The translations under genes and the position numbers were made by a program. Of a DNA stretch of 64,000 bases, positions 54,666 to 64,000 are shown piece after piece. This stretch comes from Ensifer adhaerens (lineage in GTDB: Bacteria > Pseudomonadota > Alphaproteobacteria > Rhizobiales > Rhizobiaceae). The stretch spans positions 2,790,001-2,854,000 of the forward strand of contig NZ_CP083349.1 of the NCBI RefSeq assembly GCF_020035535.1. Direction: 5' to 3'. The notes beneath the pieces were generated by a model, which worked only from the letters and a program-made list of their open reading frames with translations, did not search any database and had not been told where the DNA came from. How positions within the stretch are numbered: position 1 is the stretch's first letter; each line of letters opens with the position of its first letter.

Positions 54666-56378
54666 TCAGAACAGGAAGTAGCGCTGTGCCATCGGGACGA
54701 TCGTCGCCGGTTCGCAGGTCAGCAACTCGCCGTCGGCGCGCACCTCATAGGTCTCCGGGTCCACCTCGATGTGCGGCAGCAGGCTGTTGTGGATCATCGA
54801 CCCTTTGCCGATGCCGCCGCGGGTGTTCCTGACGGCCACGAGCTGCTTGGCAACGCCGAGCTTGCCGGCAAGGCCGGCATCCAGCGAAGCCTGCGAGACG
54901 AAGGTGACGGAGGAACTCGTGCGGCTTTTGCCAAGGGTGGCGAACATCGGGCGGTAGTGCACCGGCTGCGGCGTCGGGATCGAGGCGTTCGGATCCCCCA
55001 TCGGGGCCATCGCAATCGAGCCGCCGAGGAGCACGAAATCGGGCTTCACGCCGAAGAAAGCCGGGTTCCAGATGACGAGATCGGCGCGCTTTCCGACTTC
55101 GATCGAGCCGATCTCATGGCTGAGGCCGTGGGCGATCGCCGGGTTGATCGTGTATTTGGCGATGTAGCGCTTCACCCGGAAATTGTCGTTGTCGCCGGTT
55201 TCCTGCGGCAGTGGCCCACGCTGGCGTTTCATCTTGTCGGCGGTCTGCCAGGTACGGATCGCCACCTCGCCGACGCGGCCCATGGCCTGGCTGTCGGAAG
55301 AGATGATCGAGAAGGCGCCGATATCATGCAGGATGTCTTCGGCCGCGATCGTTTCCTTGCGGATGCGGCTTTCGGCAAAAGCGATGTCTTCAGGGATCGA
55401 TGGCGACAGGTGATGGCAGACCATCAGCATGTCCAGATGCTCGGCGAGCGTATTCTTGGTGTAGGGCCGCGTCGGGTTGGTCGAGGACGGAATGACGTTC
55501 GGCTGGCCGCAGATTTTGATGATGTCGGGCGCGTGGCCACCGCCGGCACCTTCCGTGTGGAAGGCATGTATGGTGCGGCCCTTGATCGCCGCGATCGTAT
55601 CCTCGACGAAGCCGCTCTCGTTCAGCGTGTCCGTGTGGATCATCACCTGCACGTCGTATTCGTCGGCGACGCTGAGGCAGCAGTCGATCGCCGCCGGCGT
55701 CGAGCCCCAATCCTCATGCAGTTTCAACGAGGTGGCGCCGGCGAGCACCATTTCCACCAGGGCGCCCGGCTGCGAGGCATTGCCCTTGCCGGCAAAAGCG
55801 ATGTTCATCGGCAGGCCGTCGGCCGCCTCGATCATGCGGGCGAGATGCCAGGGTCCGGACGTGCAGGTGGTTGCGAGCGTACCATGCCCAGGCCCGGCGC
55901 CGCCGCCGAGCATGCAGGTGAGCCCGCTCACCAGCGCTTCCTCAATCTGCTGCGGGCAGATGTAGTGGATGTGGCTGTCCATGCCGCCCGCAGTGATGAT
56001 CTTGCCTTCGCCGGCGATCACCTCGGTGCCGGGGCCGACGATGACGGTCACGCCCGGCTGCGTATCCGGGTTACCGGCCTTGCCGATGCCTGCGATCCGC
56101 CCGTCCTTGAGGCCGATATCCGCCTTGACGATGCCCCAGTGGTCGACGATCAGCGCATTGGTAATGACGGTATCGACTGCGCCCTCGGCGCGCGTCAGCT
56201 GGCTCTGCCCCATGCCATCGCGAATAACCTTGCCGCCGCCGAACTTCACCTCCTCCCCATAGGTGGTGAAATCCTTCTCCACCTCGATGAAAAGCTCGGT
56301 ATCGGCGAGCCGCACCTTGTCGCCAACCGTCGGGCCGAACATGTTGGCATAGGCCGCAGGCGACATCTTGTAGGGCAT
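54666..56378 (-). CDS. ureC: Urease alpha subunit UreC
   Basis: 570 aa. Nickel ligands and active site are intact: HIHYICP, the carbamylated lysine in [30 protein letters not shown] and the catalytic-flap CHHLSPSI. Hydrolyses urea to ammonia and carbamate with UreA/UreB. Four bases follow the GT29-like gene; DUF2459 follows after 17 bases. Confidence 0.97.
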   Translation of the reverse strand: MPYKMSPAAYANMFGPTVGDKVRLADTELFIEVEKDFTTYGEEVKFGGGKVIRDGMGQSQLTRAEGAVDTVITNALIVDHWGIVKADIGLKDGRIAGIGKAGNPDTQPGVTVIVGPGTEVIAGEGKIITAGGMDSHIHYICPQQIEEALVSGLTCMLGGGAGPGHGTLATTCTSGPWHLARMIEAADGLPMNIAFAGKGNASQPGALVEMVLAGATSLKLHEDWGSTPAAIDCCLSVADEYDVQVMIHTDTLNESGFVEDTIAAIKGRTIHAFHTEGAGGGHAPDIIKICGQPNVIPSSTNPTRPYTKNTLAEHLDMLMVCHHLSPSIPEDIAFAESRIRKETIAAEDILHDIGAFSIISSDSQAMGRVGEVAIRTWQTADKMKRQRGPLPQETGDNDNFRVKRYIAKYTINPAIAHGLSHEIGSIEVGKRADLVIWNPAFFGVKPDFVLLGGSIAMAPMGDPNASIPTPQPVHYRPMFATLGKSRTSSSVTFVSQASLDAGLAGKLGVAKQLVAVRNTRGGIGKGSMIHNSLLPHIEVDPETYEVRADGELLTCEPATIVPMAQRYFLF

Positions 56379-56381
56379 GGT

Positions 56382-57026
56382 TCAGGCTCCTTGGGACGAA
56401 GAAGAAATGGAATGGAGGCGGCGAAGACGACCACCCGCGGCCAGCGCATCGACATAACGGCGCTCGGCGGGAAAGGGATGCCACTGCCAGCCTATGTGGC
56501 CGAAGCCTGCAAGGACGACATCGTCATCTCCAGTCGCGATGTTGGACAGGATGTCGGCAATGACGATCAGGCCGCTGGACGGAACGACATAGGGATCCGG
56601 TGAAAAGCCGGCGAGGTGATGATCTACTTGATCATGCACCGCCGCGGGGACGACGCGGAAGCCGCGCTTGGTCGAGCGGCTGAAGCTCTCGAAGCCGACT
56701 GTATAGTCGTCGCAGAAATCGTCGAGGTCCGGATGTGTTTCGGCGAGCCCGGCACGCATGGCGGCAAACTTCGCTCCCGATCGAACGCACCAGAATTCAC
56801 GCGCCTGGCGCACCGGCGCGCTCGTCTTCCAACGGCCGCCGCCGAGCATGGCGAGACCGGGGCGGCCGGTGTTGCAGACGGCGACGATATCGGTCCTGTG
56901 GCCGCCGGAGCCGACGGAGCGGCAATCGTTGAAGCGCACGACGAGATCGGCGGCGTCGATCACAGTGGAAGCGCCGTCAGGCACGTCGCCATTGCCCACG
57001 ATCATGATGGTGCGGCCGCGGCTCAC
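56382..57026 (-). CDS. Urease-operon accessory protein, glycosyltransferase family 29-like
   Basis: 214 aa. N-terminal IMIVGNGDVPDGASTVIDAADLVVRFNDCR resembles the sialyl-motif (VGNG...IDxxDxVxRFN) of GT29 enzymes, and the later SSGLIVIADILSN fits the second motif (P-S-S-G). No signal peptide. Located between an LprI-like gene and ureC, seven residues from the end of neither; spaced by three bases on each side. A role in nickel insertion is not evident; sugar transfer is inferred only from the motif. Confidence 0.6.
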   Translation of the reverse strand: MSRGRTIMIVGNGDVPDGASTVIDAADLVVRFNDCRSVGSGGHRTDIVAVCNTGRPGLAMLGGGRWKTSAPVRQAREFWCVRSGAKFAAMRAGLAETHPDLDDFCDDYTVGFESFSRSTKRGFRVVPAAVHDQVDHHLAGFSPDPYVVPSSGLIVIADILSNIATGDDDVVLAGFGHIGWQWHPFPAERRYVDALAAGGRLRRLHSISSSSQGA

Positions 57027-57029
57027 GTT

Positions 57030-57449
57030 CTAGTTTCCCTCAGGCTCGGCAATGGCCTGGAGTTCCTTCGTCCGGGCCCTCGTCAGTTCGGTCAGGCAAC
57101 CGGAGACGAGCATTGGCTCCATCGAGCCACCGCGGGCTTCGAAACCCGAAAGTTCGCATTGGCCGTCACGGTAACCGATCCAGGCACGCTGAGCCTTCTT
57201 CAGTGCCTCCTCCGCACCAACGTAGTTCGCGTCGATCTCGGCAAGCTCCTTGTCCTGCGCCTGCGTCGCAGCCAAGGCCTGCTTGTAGACCTTGTTCAAT
57301 TCCACATCGGCCGCCTCGTAGTCCTTGTTGGCACAGATGTTCATGTCCATCTGCGTCACCGCGTTCTGGCAGTCGACCTCGTCTTCCTGCGCCAGAGCGG
57401 ATGCCAGCGGCAGAACGAGAGCAATGGCAAATATCGCGAGGCATCTCAT
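57030..57449 (-). CDS. Exported LprI/DUF1311-type protein
   Basis: 139 aa with signal peptide ([20 protein letters not shown]) and the DUF1311 cysteine-containing domain ([34 protein letters not shown], later CELSGF and [11 protein letters not shown]). Proteins of this type include lysozyme inhibitors. Its ATG overlaps the ureB stop (four bases), so it is cotranslated with urease subunits. Function in urease operons unknown. Confidence 0.75.
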   Translation of the reverse strand: MRCLAIFAIALVLPLASALAQEDEVDCQNAVTQMDMNICANKDYEAADVELNKVYKQALAATQAQDKELAEIDANYVGAEEALKKAQRAWIGYRDGQCELSGFEARGGSMEPMLVSGCLTELTRARTKELQAIAEPEGN

Positions 57450-57751
57450 AGCTTGCCCATCACCTGCTGGCGGAAGCCATAGACCTCGCGCTTGCCGGAC
57501 AGCGGGATCAGCGTCACCTGGCGCGTCTGGCCCGGCTCGAAACGCACAGCTGTGCCGGCCGGAATATCCAGCCGCTGGCCGTAGGCCGCCTTCCGATCGA
57601 ACTGCAGTCCGGCATTGGTTTCGGCAAAATGGTAGTGGCTGCCGACCTGGATCGGCCGGTCACCGGTATTGGCAACCTCGATGGTTGTCGTGTCGAGGCC
57701 GGCATTCAGCTCGATCTCTCCGGCAGCCGCGATGATTTCTCCTGGGATCAT
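57446..57751 (-). CDS. ureB: Urease beta subunit UreB
   Basis: 101 aa. Full-length for a separate bacterial beta subunit; motifs [21 protein letters not shown] and [16 protein letters not shown] are typical. Forms the trimeric (UreABC)3 enzyme. Confidence 0.96.
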   Translation of the reverse strand: MIPGEIIAAAGEIELNAGLDTTTIEVANTGDRPIQVGSHYHFAETNAGLQFDRKAAYGQRLDIPAGTAVRFEPGQTRQVTLIPLSGKREVYGFRQQVMGKL

Positions 57752-57761
57752 GGTTCTCTCC

Positions 57762-58016
57762 TCAAGCTGCCTTCACACCGGCGCAGCCCTGTGGCTTCAG
57801 CACGCGCTCGGTCGAGGCCGGATACTTTTCAAGCAGGGCCACCGGGCGCACCGGGCGGCGCGTGAATTCGCCGCCGCAATTCGGGCAAGCGCCAGCAAGC
57901 ATTCCCTCGGCGCAATCGATGCAGAAAGTACATCCGAACGTGCATATCATCGCCACCCGGCTATCGGGCGGCAAATCCTTGTCGCAGCACTCGCAGTTGG
58001 GCCGCAAAGCCAGCAT
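57762..58016 (-). CDS. DUF1272 small cysteine-rich protein
   Basis: 84 aa. Cysteine pattern [23 protein letters not shown] and CPNCGGEF indicates a zinc-binding fold. Located between ureA and ureB, as in several rhizobial urease operons. Role unknown; could be a metal store or chaperone, which is speculation. Confidence 0.75.
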   Translation of the reverse strand: MLALRPNCECCDKDLPPDSRVAMICTFGCTFCIDCAEGMLAGACPNCGGEFTRRPVRPVALLEKYPASTERVLKPQGCAGVKAA

Positions 58017-58079
58017 GCCTGCCTCCTGGTATCCTGGGTTGGACGGGTACGGTCGAAAAACCGCCTGTACTGCCCTCGT

Positions 58080-58382
58080 TCAGCGGATCGGTTCGTGAAC
58101 CGTGACGAGCTTGGTACCGTCGGGGAACGTCGCCTCGACCTGGATGTCGTGGATCATCTCGGGGATGCCCTCCATCACCTGATCGCGCGTCAGCACCTGG
58201 GCGCCCGCCTCCATCAACTCGGCAACCGAACGCCCGTCGCGGGCACCCTCGACGACGAAGTCCGTGATCAACGCGATCGCCTCGGGATGGTTGAGTTTCA
58301 CGCCGCGCTCCAGGCGCCGGCGTGCGACCATGGCCGCCATGGAAATCAGCAATTTGTCCTTTTCGCGCGGGGTAAGATTCAT
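58080..58382 (-). CDS. ureA: Urease gamma subunit UreA
   Basis: 100 aa. Begins [23 protein letters not shown] and ends with the conserved [17 protein letters not shown]. Third structural subunit of urease. Confidence 0.97.
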   Translation of the reverse strand: MNLTPREKDKLLISMAAMVARRRLERGVKLNHPEAIALITDFVVEGARDGRSVAELMEAGAQVLTRDQVMEGIPEMIHDIQVEATFPDGTKLVTVHEPIR

Positions 58383-58406
58383 GCGTCGCCACCGGTTGTT
58401 CGTGAA

Positions 58407-58449
58407 GCAATTCCCAGCAAGGCTGCGAAGCGGTTTTCCGCCAGGAATT
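58407..58449. repeat. Palindromic repeat between ureD and ureA
   Basis: GCAATTCCC and GGAATT arms enclose GCGGTTTTCCGCC; on the minus strand the core reads GGCGGAAAACCGCTTCGCA, the same core as at 6252-6295. Part of the dispersed family. Confidence 0.6.
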
Positions 58450-58505
58450 ACAGAGTTTCAACGAGTTAGATCATTTCACTGTTTCAATAAAAATACGAAA
58501 TGACC

Positions 58506-59339
58506 CTAGAGAACCCAGACTTTCGGCACTGTCTTCTGCTTGCGCAAGTGCGAAATAATGGGGATGAGGATTTTTCGGAGCGCGAACCCATCCGGCGCCG
58601 CAAAGCGGGCCACCAGCTTGTCGCGGCCATCGACTTGAAAATGGCTGATACCGATGCCGGCCTCTCCGTCAACGAGCGATCGAAGACGTGGCAGCAAGGG
58701 TTCGCAATCGGGCCCGACATAGAGGAGCGTCGCAAAGGCGGCCGCGCCATCGAGCACCGCCCGACGCTGACCGAGACCAGCGATCTCTCCGGCAAGCGCA
58801 AGATTGTCCGCATGCAGCAACTTGCCCGCTGTACGGACACGCCAGCGATCACGAAAGAGCCCGGTTTGCACCACCTCGCCCATCGCCTTGCGGCCGAGCA
58901 GAACCGCCTCCACCGCAAGGAACTCCGCGTCCTCGGCAAGTTCCACGTCCAGCGAACGCGACAACGAGGCGCGGTCAAAGAGGATCGTCTCCTGCGGCAG
59001 CCAGTCGACGCGTGCGCCGGCGGCAACCGCGATACGCGTGGTCACGTCGACCGTATCGGCGCTCGCCTTGTAGATCTTCTCGCAGGCCTGCGTCGTGACC
59101 GTGACTTCGGTTCCGGCCCCGGCCGCAACCTCCCAGATCATGCGATCGCCGCCGGTGAGGCCGCCGGATGAATTGATGAGCACCGCCTCCATGGAGGCAT
59201 CGAAGGTCTTCGGCAGGCGGATCTTGGCGCAGCCTTCCTGATAGAGTTCGGCAATGCGGCTGTGGCCGAGCGCCATCTTGGCGACCAGCCGCCCCCTACC
59301 CCAGGCCCGTTGCGGGGCGATGCTTGCTGCCTTGTTCAT
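58506..59339 (-). CDS. ureD: Urease accessory protein UreD
   Basis: 277 aa. Family motifs are visible: [50 protein letters not shown] and [15 protein letters not shown]. Scaffold for nickel insertion with UreF/UreG. ATG 59339 chosen; the only earlier in-frame start is a TTG at 59366. First gene of the structural urease transcript. Confidence 0.94.
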   Translation of the reverse strand: MNKAASIAPQRAWGRGRLVAKMALGHSRIAELYQEGCAKIRLPKTFDASMEAVLINSSGGLTGGDRMIWEVAAGAGTEVTVTTQACEKIYKASADTVDVTTRIAVAAGARVDWLPQETILFDRASLSRSLDVELAEDAEFLAVEAVLLGRKAMGEVVQTGLFRDRWRVRTAGKLLHADNLALAGEIAGLGQRRAVLDGAAAFATLLYVGPDCEPLLPRLRSLVDGEAGIGISHFQVDGRDKLVARFAAPDGFALRKILIPIISHLRKQKTVPKVWVL

Positions 59340-59515
59340 GTTCGACCGCCGAGCGGTGTCCTTCAATCACTGGCGCGCCACCCGTCGGGCCGATCGCCTT
59401 GCTTTTGCGCTATCGTCCGCATCGCGGCACGACAAGTCAAGTTATTGTTTTGCAAAGAAAATCGTCAAAATGACGCATTTCCTTGCAGGTGCTGCGCAGA
59501 AAACAGGCAACCCCA

Positions 59516-60490
59516 TCACGCCACGCGATCCGGAGGTTCACGCCCGGCAAAGAATGCGGTTATATTATCGACCACCTTCATGCCCATGGCGACACGCGTT
59601 TCCTCCGTGGCGCTACCGAGATGCGGGAGCAGCACGACGCTCTCGAGTTTGCGCAGACGCTCGGGCACATTCGGCTCCGCCTCGAAGACATCGAGACCCG
59701 CGCCGCGAATGACGCCGGTCTCGAGAGCGGCAACCAAGGCCGGTTCATCGATGACGTCACCCCGCGCCGTGTTGACGAGATAGGCGCCTTTTTTCATCAG
59801 CGCCAGCCGCTCGGCATTGATCAGATGCCGGTTTTCGCCGCCCCCCGGGCAGTGCAGCGACACGAAGTCCGCAACCTTCAAAACGTCCTCGACGGTATCC
59901 AGCTGATGGGCGCCGTAGCGGCTTGCCTCGTCAGGGTCGATGCGCGAGCGGTTGTAGAAGACGACGTCCATGTCGAAACCGAAGTGGCAGCGTTTGGCCA
60001 TGGCCTTGCCGATACGGCCGAAGCCAATGATGCCGAGCGTCTTGCCGGTAACCTTGCTGCCGATCATGTGGGTTGGACGCCACCCGGTCCATTCGCCGGC
60101 ACGCACCTGGCGCTCGCCCTCACCTGCCCGGCGCGCGACCGCAAGCAGCAGCGTCATGGCAATGTCTGCGGTGCAGTCCGTCAGAACACCTGGCGTATTG
60201 GTAACGGCGATGGCGGCAGCCTTGGCGGCCGCAACATCGATGTGATTGTAGCCGACGCCGTAGTTTCCGAGAATCTTCGCCCTGAGGCCACCGCCGGCAA
60301 AGAGTTCGGCCGGAAGCCGATCGGAAACCGTAGGGAGAACGGCATCGTAGGTCCTGAGCGCACCGGCCAGCTCTGCGGCCGTCATCGGCACGTCCCGCTC
60401 GTTCACGGTCGTGTCGAAGCGGTCGGCGAGCACCTGTTCCACCGCCGCCGGCCAGCGACGGGTGACGAGAATGCGGGGTTTCGAGCTCAT
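59516..60490 (-). CDS. D-2-hydroxyacid dehydrogenase (glycerate/hydroxypyruvate type)
   Basis: 324 aa. Rossmann nucleotide-binding GKTLGIIGFGRIGKAMAKR, substrate loop GNYGVGYNHID, and catalytic Arg/Glu/His triad segments VNTARGDVIDE and LLPHLGSATEETR are intact. Probably reduces hydroxypyruvate or glyoxylate with NAD(P)H. Stands alone between the urease cluster and the hydrolase gene. Confidence 0.9.
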   Translation of the reverse strand: MSSKPRILVTRRWPAAVEQVLADRFDTTVNERDVPMTAAELAGALRTYDAVLPTVSDRLPAELFAGGGLRAKILGNYGVGYNHIDVAAAKAAAIAVTNTPGVLTDCTADIAMTLLLAVARRAGEGERQVRAGEWTGWRPTHMIGSKVTGKTLGIIGFGRIGKAMAKRCHFGFDMDVVFYNRSRIDPDEASRYGAHQLDTVEDVLKVADFVSLHCPGGGENRHLINAERLALMKKGAYLVNTARGDVIDEPALVAALETGVIRGAGLDVFEAEPNVPERLRKLESVVLLPHLGSATEETRVAMGMKVVDNITAFFAGREPPDRVA

Positions 60491-60583
60491 GCCTGCCTCC
60501 GGATCAGAATCATCAGGGGATAGTGCACGAAACGGTGCGGCGCGACAGCCATCACGACAAGCGAAACACCTATCACGAAAAGC

Positions 60584-60612
60584 AAAAAAGAGGCGCCGAA
60601 CGGGCGCCTCTT
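60584..60612 (-). terminator. Intrinsic terminator of the alpha/beta hydrolase gene
   Basis: Arms AAGAGGCGCC / GGCGCCTCTT around CGTTC-type loop, followed by TTTT on the minus strand. About 19 bases after the hydrolase stop at 60631. Confidence 0.85.
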
Positions 60613-60630
60613 CTCATCGCTTTGTAACCA

Positions 60631-61647
60631 TCAGGCCTTGGCGAAGGCGAGCAGGTCGGCGTTGAGCCGGTCCTTGTGCGTGTCGGTGATGCCGTGCGGT
60701 GCGCCGGCATAGACCTTGAGCTCCGCATGCGGCACCAGCGTCTTCGAGGCCCGTGCCGCCGCATCGATCGGCACGATCTGGTCGTCGTCGCCGTGGATGA
60801 TCAAGGTCGGCACGTCGAACTTCTTCAGATCCTCGGTGAAGTCGGTCTGCGAGAAGGCGACGATCGAGTCATAGGTGTTCTTGTGACCGGCCGTCATGCC
60901 CTGCAGCCAGAAGCTGTCGATCATGCCTTGCGAGGCGACCGCACCCGGGCGGTTGAAGCCGAAGAACGGACCGGACGCGATATCGCGGTAGAGCTTGGAG
61001 CGATCCTTGAGGCTTGCCGCCTGCAGGCCGTCGAATACCTCCTTCGGCAATCCGCCGGGGTTCTTGTCGGTCTTGACCATCAGCGGCGGCACCGCCGAGA
61101 TCAACCCGGCCTTGGCGATGCGGCCGGTGCCATGGCGGCCGATGTAGCGGCTGATCTCGCCGCCGCCGGTGGAAAAGCCGGCGAGGAAGATGTCCTTCAG
61201 GTCGAGCGCATTGATCAGATCCGCGAGATCATCGGCATAGTGATCCATGTCGTTGCCGTCCCAGGGCTGCGACGAGCGGCCGTGGCCGCGGCGGTCATGG
61301 GTGACGACGCGGAAGCCGTTGGCGGCGAGATGGAAGGCCTGCGCTTCCCAGCTGTCCGACGACAGCGGCCAGCCATGGCTGAGCACGACGACCGGGCCAT
61401 CCTTCGGCCCCCAGTCCTTGTAGTAGATCTCGACGCCATCGCGGGTGATGATGCGGCTGCCCGAGACTTCACCACCTTGCGAACCGGCACCCACCTGCTT
61501 GCCGCTTGCCGCCGTCGCATCCGCCGCCTTGGCGGGGCTATTGACCGCCGACACGGCGGCCGCGGTCGCCGCCGCGACAAAGGCGACCGAAAGGACATCA
61601 CGACGGGAGATGCTGGTGGCTTCTGCCTTGCTGACTGCCTTGCTCAT
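60631..61647 (-). CDS. Tat-exported alpha/beta hydrolase (non-haem chloroperoxidase-like)
   Basis: 338 aa. Twin-arginine signal [15 protein letters not shown] with cleavage near AKAAD. The alpha/beta hydrolase core has [11 protein letters not shown], nucleophile Ser159 in [10 protein letters not shown], an aspartate near HGDDDQIVP and the histidine in [10 protein letters not shown]. Closest to bacterial perhydrolase/chloroperoxidase-type esterases. Divergent from the OhrR-like regulator with an array of operators between them, so it may act on hydroperoxides or related esters. Confidence 0.85.
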   Translation of the reverse strand: MSKAVSKAEATSISRRDVLSVAFVAAATAAAVSAVNSPAKAADATAASGKQVGAGSQGGEVSGSRIITRDGVEIYYKDWGPKDGPVVVLSHGWPLSSDSWEAQAFHLAANGFRVVTHDRRGHGRSSQPWDGNDMDHYADDLADLINALDLKDIFLAGFSTGGGEISRYIGRHGTGRIAKAGLISAVPPLMVKTDKNPGGLPKEVFDGLQAASLKDRSKLYRDIASGPFFGFNRPGAVASQGMIDSFWLQGMTAGHKNTYDSIVAFSQTDFTEDLKKFDVPTLIIHGDDDQIVPIDAAARASKTLVPHAELKVYAGAPHGITDTHKDRLNADLLAFAKA

Positions 61648-61703
61648 GGAGACGCTCCTTCTTCCTTGCGGTCTTGCCGCGTTGGCGATAATTCCTGAGC
61701 GAT

Positions 61704-61817
61704 TAAATCGTGCGCGATTTATTTAGATTTAAATCGTCATCGATTAGATCGTGTACAAATATTTATATCGCGATCGCACGCCGGTCAATGCCTTGCGATT
61801 ATATCGCGAACGATTTA
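61704..61817. promoter_or_regulatory. Array of OhrR/MarR-type operators
   Basis: Motif TAAATCG-N4-CGATTTA: perfect at 61704-61721; related copies at 61730-61747 (TAAATCG/CGATTAG) and 61800-61817 (TATATCG/CGATTTA), with a weaker half-site at 61764-61770. All lie between the hydrolase start (61647) and the MarR start (61843). Regular palindromes upstream of a divergent regulator indicate binding by that regulator; not tested. Confidence 0.7.
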
Positions 61818-61842
61818 TTTTAAGGTATGACAGGAGAAAGTG

Positions 61843-62295
61843 ATGACTGGCACCGAACCTAAAGATGACAATGCAATGCTGACACTGGACAGTTTCCTGT
61901 GCTTCGCGGTCTATTCCGCAAACCACGCCTTCACGCGCATCTATAAGCCGCTGCTGGAAGAACTCGACCTCACCTACCCGCAATATCTGGTGATGGTGCT
62001 TTTGTGGGAGAAGAACGACCAGACAGTCGGCAGCCTCGGCGAACGGCTCTTTCTGGAATCGAGCACGCTTACCCCAATGCTGAAACGTCTGGAGGCGGCC
62101 GGCTATATCGACCGCGTGCGCGACAAGGCGGACGAACGGCAGGTCCGGGTGCAATTGACCGACATGGGCAAGGCACTGCGGCAGAAGGCAGTCGATGTGC
62201 CGCATGGCCTCACTGAGGCAACAAAGCTCGGCGCCGACGATCTCGAGCGGCTGCGCGCAGAGGTCTCGTCGCTCAGGGACACCCTGCTGAAATAG
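61843..62295 (+). CDS. OhrR-like MarR-family regulator
   Basis: 150 aa. The segment [33 protein letters not shown] with a cysteine at residue 20, and the winged helix [29 protein letters not shown], match one-Cys OhrR sensors of organic hydroperoxides. ATG 61843 follows AGGAG by six bases. Probably derepresses the divergent hydrolase gene upon oxidation. Confidence 0.86.
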   Translation: MTGTEPKDDNAMLTLDSFLCFAVYSANHAFTRIYKPLLEELDLTYPQYLVMVLLWEKNDQTVGSLGERLFLESSTLTPMLKRLEAAGYIDRVRDKADERQVRVQLTDMGKALRQKAVDVPHGLTEATKLGADDLERLRAEVSSLRDTLLK

Positions 62296-62325
62296 AAAAT
62301 CACTGCGCCAGGGACTCACCTGAAC

Positions 62326-62370
62326 GCGGAAGGATGCTCCTGGCCCTTTGAGTAAGGAGCATCCTTCCGC
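62326..62370. terminator. Long hairpin after the MarR gene
   Basis: Perfect 16-base arms GCGGAAGGATGCTCCT and complement, 13-base loop. No T-run, so it may be an mRNA 3' stabiliser or part of an intergenic palindrome. Situated between convergent genes. Confidence 0.55.
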
Positions 62371-62413
62371 ATCCAGCGATTCCGTTTGAAGGCGGGACGC
62401 TCTCGCAATCTTC

Positions 62414-62446
62414 AAAAAAGAAAAGCCCGGCGATCGCTCGCCGGGC
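62414..62446 (-). terminator. Intrinsic terminator after the LivK-type gene
   Basis: Arms GCCCGGCGA / TCGCCGGGC, TTTTCTTTTTT on the minus strand. 34 bases after the stop at 62480. Confidence 0.85.
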
Positions 62447-62479
62447 CAAACCAGTCGGACACGCAGTCCGAAGTCAGAA

Positions 62480-63598
62480 CTACTCGTTCTGGAAGTAGCT
62501 GTACTTGCCGTCTTCACCCTTCTTCCAGGTGTACATGACGTAGTCCGGACGCGTGATGTCGCCCTTTTCGTCATAGCCGAGGTCGCCGATTGCGGTCTTG
62601 AACGGACCCTTTGCCTTGATGGCTTCAGCAACGGCCTGCGGGTCGTTGCCGCCGGACGCCTTTGCGGCTTCAGCGATGACCTGGAGGGCGGCGTAAGCGT
62701 AGAGCGTGTAGGCTTCCGGTTCGAAGCCGGCAGTGCGGAACTTCTCGACGAGTTCCTTGGCAGCCGGGTTCTTGCGCGGATCCGGAGCGAACGTCATCAG
62801 CGTGCCATCGACGGCGTCGCCGGCGATCGAGGCCAGTTCGTTCGAAACGATACCGTCGCCCGACATCAGGGTTGCCTTGAGGCCCTGATCCTTCATCTGA
62901 CGCATGATCAGGCCAGCTTCGGTGTGCAGACCGCCGTAGTAGACGATCGAAACGCCGGCTTCCTTCATCTTGGCGATCAGCGCCGAGAAGTCCTTGTCAC
63001 CGGTGTTGATGCCTTCATAGAGGGCTTCGGTGAGGCCGGCTTCGTTCATCGACTTCTTGGTTTCGTCGGCAAGACCCTGACCATAGGGGGTCTTGTCGTG
63101 AATGACGGCGATCTTCGCGTCCTTGAAGTTGGCGGCGAGGTAGGCACCGGCAACTGCACCCTGCTGGTCGTCACGGCCGCAGGTACGGAACGTGTTCCAG
63201 AGACCGCGCTCGGTGAACTGCGGGTTGGTGGAGGCCGGCGTTACCTGCAGGATGCCGTTCTCAGCGTAGACTTCCGAAGCCGGGATGGACACGCCCGAGT
63301 TGAAGTGACCGACAACGAACTTCACACCGTCAGCAACGAACTTGTTGGCGACCGAAACGCCCTGCTTGGCGTCGGAAACGTCGTCGCCGAGCACAACCTT
63401 GATCTGTTCGCCATTGATACCGCCAGCAGCGTTGATATCTGCAGCAGCCTGTTCAGCACCTTTCTGGAGCTGTGCGCCGAAAGCGGCATTCGGGCCAGTC
63501 AGCGGGCCTGCGACACCAACGAGAACATCAGCCCAGGCGCTGCCGCTGAAGGCAACCATAGCCGTCAGCGCGACCGCCGACAGAAGAGACTTTTTCAT
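62480..63598 (-). CDS. Branched-chain amino-acid ABC transporter binding protein (LivK/BraC type)
   Basis: 372 aa. Signal peptide [22 protein letters not shown], then the LivK start [40 protein letters not shown] 63598 has GGGAG eight bases upstream. Type I periplasmic binding fold; binds leucine/isoleucine/valine or related amides. The DUF6867 gene that precedes it usually sits in such operons. Confidence 0.92.
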   Translation of the reverse strand: MKKSLLSAVALTAMVAFSGSAWADVLVGVAGPLTGPNAAFGAQLQKGAEQAAADINAAGGINGEQIKVVLGDDVSDAKQGVSVANKFVADGVKFVVGHFNSGVSIPASEVYAENGILQVTPASTNPQFTERGLWNTFRTCGRDDQQGAVAGAYLAANFKDAKIAVIHDKTPYGQGLADETKKSMNEAGLTEALYEGINTGDKDFSALIAKMKEAGVSIVYYGGLHTEAGLIMRQMKDQGLKATLMSGDGIVSNELASIAGDAVDGTLMTFAPDPRKNPAAKELVEKFRTAGFEPEAYTLYAYAALQVIAEAAKASGGNDPQAVAEAIKAKGPFKTAIGDLGYDEKGDITRPDYVMYTWKKGEDGKYSYFQNE

Positions 63599-63712
63599 CT
63601 TGTTACTCCCAATTATTCGAGCGGGTCTCGTTACCAACCTGCGCAATGCCCACCATAGTTGCGCCGGTGTTTCTTTCGCACCGGCCGCGGCGGCCGGCGC
63701 GCGCTGTTCCCT

Positions 63713-64000
63713 TTATTTGGCTTTCCAGGAGAAAGGCGAAGCCTTCTCATAGAGCCAATAGTAGTTATTGGTCATTTGCTTGGTCCGGTAGTACCGGAAA
63801 CCTGCGGTAGCAAACAACAAAAGCACGACCGTGTCCACGATATAGTATTGCAGGCTGAACATCGTGCCCGCGAAGAGCGCGTGGTGCACGAAACGGATAC
63901 CCAGCCCCAGCAACGCCACGTAGAGCAGCAGGCGTCGCATGTCTTCCCAGCTTTCGGCCACGCTCTTGCCCGTGCGCCAGGCGGTCCAGCCGCCAAGCAC
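63713..64000 (-). CDS. DUF6867 family membrane protein (5' end cut by the window)
   Basis: At least 95 aa in view, C-terminus intact (MTNNYYWLYEKASPFSWKAK). Three hydrophobic helices. It reads into the branched-chain amino-acid transporter gene at 63598, about 114 bases away; the family is typical of rhizobial liv operons between livF and the binding-protein gene. The true start may lie beyond 64000. Confidence 0.7.
   Translation of the reverse strand: MLGGWTAWRTGKSVAESWEDMRRLLLYVALLGLGIRFVHHALFAGTMFSLQYYIVDTVVLLLFATAGFRYYRTKQMTNNYYWLYEKASPFSWKAK

Noticed and set aside
54771..56603. A 610-codon plus-strand frame opposite ureC
   Set aside because: UreC active-site residues are all in the minus frame; the plus frame is an antisense artefact.

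Overview
The window is a GC-rich chromosomal segment of an alphaproteobacterium, most likely Sinorhizobium/Ensifer or a close Rhizobiaceae relative. The evidence is the gene content and order: a hmuPSTUV haem-uptake locus with RirA-type iron boxes, a PhyR/NepR/EcfG general-stress-response cassette beside an HWE histidine kinase, a smoEFGKS-mtlK polyol operon, a preTA/hydA pyrimidine-catabolism block, and a urease operon with rhizobial accessory genes between the structural genes. No rRNA, tRNA, insertion sequence, phage or CRISPR array is visible. It reads as ordinary dense chromosome, with small intergenic palindromes as the only repeats.

Layout. 1-3952: thuEFG-like alpha-glucoside ABC transporter (minus, cut by the left edge) divergent from a LacI regulator. 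3972-5789: SMR efflux pump with its TetR regulator, then a truncated haemoglobin and a DUF423 protein. 5881-13013: haem/iron region with a HmuQ-type haem-degrading enzyme, DUF2325 protein, TonB, an exported protein, and hmuPSTUV, with TGA-N9-TCA boxes in two intergenic regions. 13219-14134: two small envelope/stress-type proteins. 14177-17578: rsiC-like kinase, rpoE2 (ecfG), rsiA1 (nepR) and rsiB1 (phyR), with divergent EcfG promoters readable in the sequence. 17585-17939: gene-free, hairpin-rich stretch. 18041-28195: pentulose kinase, HAD phosphatase, mannitol dehydrogenase, sorbitol dehydrogenase, polyol ABC transporter and a SorC-type regulator.

28508-44957: reductive pyrimidine catabolism (preT, preA, N-carbamoyl-beta-alanine amidohydrolase, hydA), a RutR-type regulator with a RutR-like box, and an NMT1/THI5-type ABC importer whose operon also holds a GNAT and a small multidrug-type membrane protein. 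Between these lie a quinone oxidoreductase/LysR pair, a redox-type membrane adenylate cyclase (cyaC-like) and an EamA transporter. 45476-50827: RND efflux pair and a Crp/Fnr regulator preceded by an FNR-type box. 50865-59339: urease cluster (ureD-A-B-C and ureE-F-G on the minus strand) interleaved with DUF1272, LprI-like, GT29-like, DUF2459, peroxiredoxin and monooxygenase genes. 59516-64000: 2-hydroxyacid dehydrogenase, Tat-exported alpha/beta hydrolase divergent from an OhrR-like MarR regulator with an operator array, a branched-chain amino-acid binding protein, and a DUF6867 gene cut by the right edge.

The modules are mostly catabolic or nutrient-scavenging: sugars and polyols, haem iron, pyrimidines and urea. 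Pyrimidine catabolism releases ammonium and CO2 and urease supplies ammonium from urea, so the right half is biased to nitrogen salvage. The least-explained material is non-coding: a perfect 21-bp inverted repeat before the polyol regulator, a dispersed family of nested palindromes, an orphan plus-strand terminator near 53.95 kb, and a hairpin whose stem contains the hmuU start codon.
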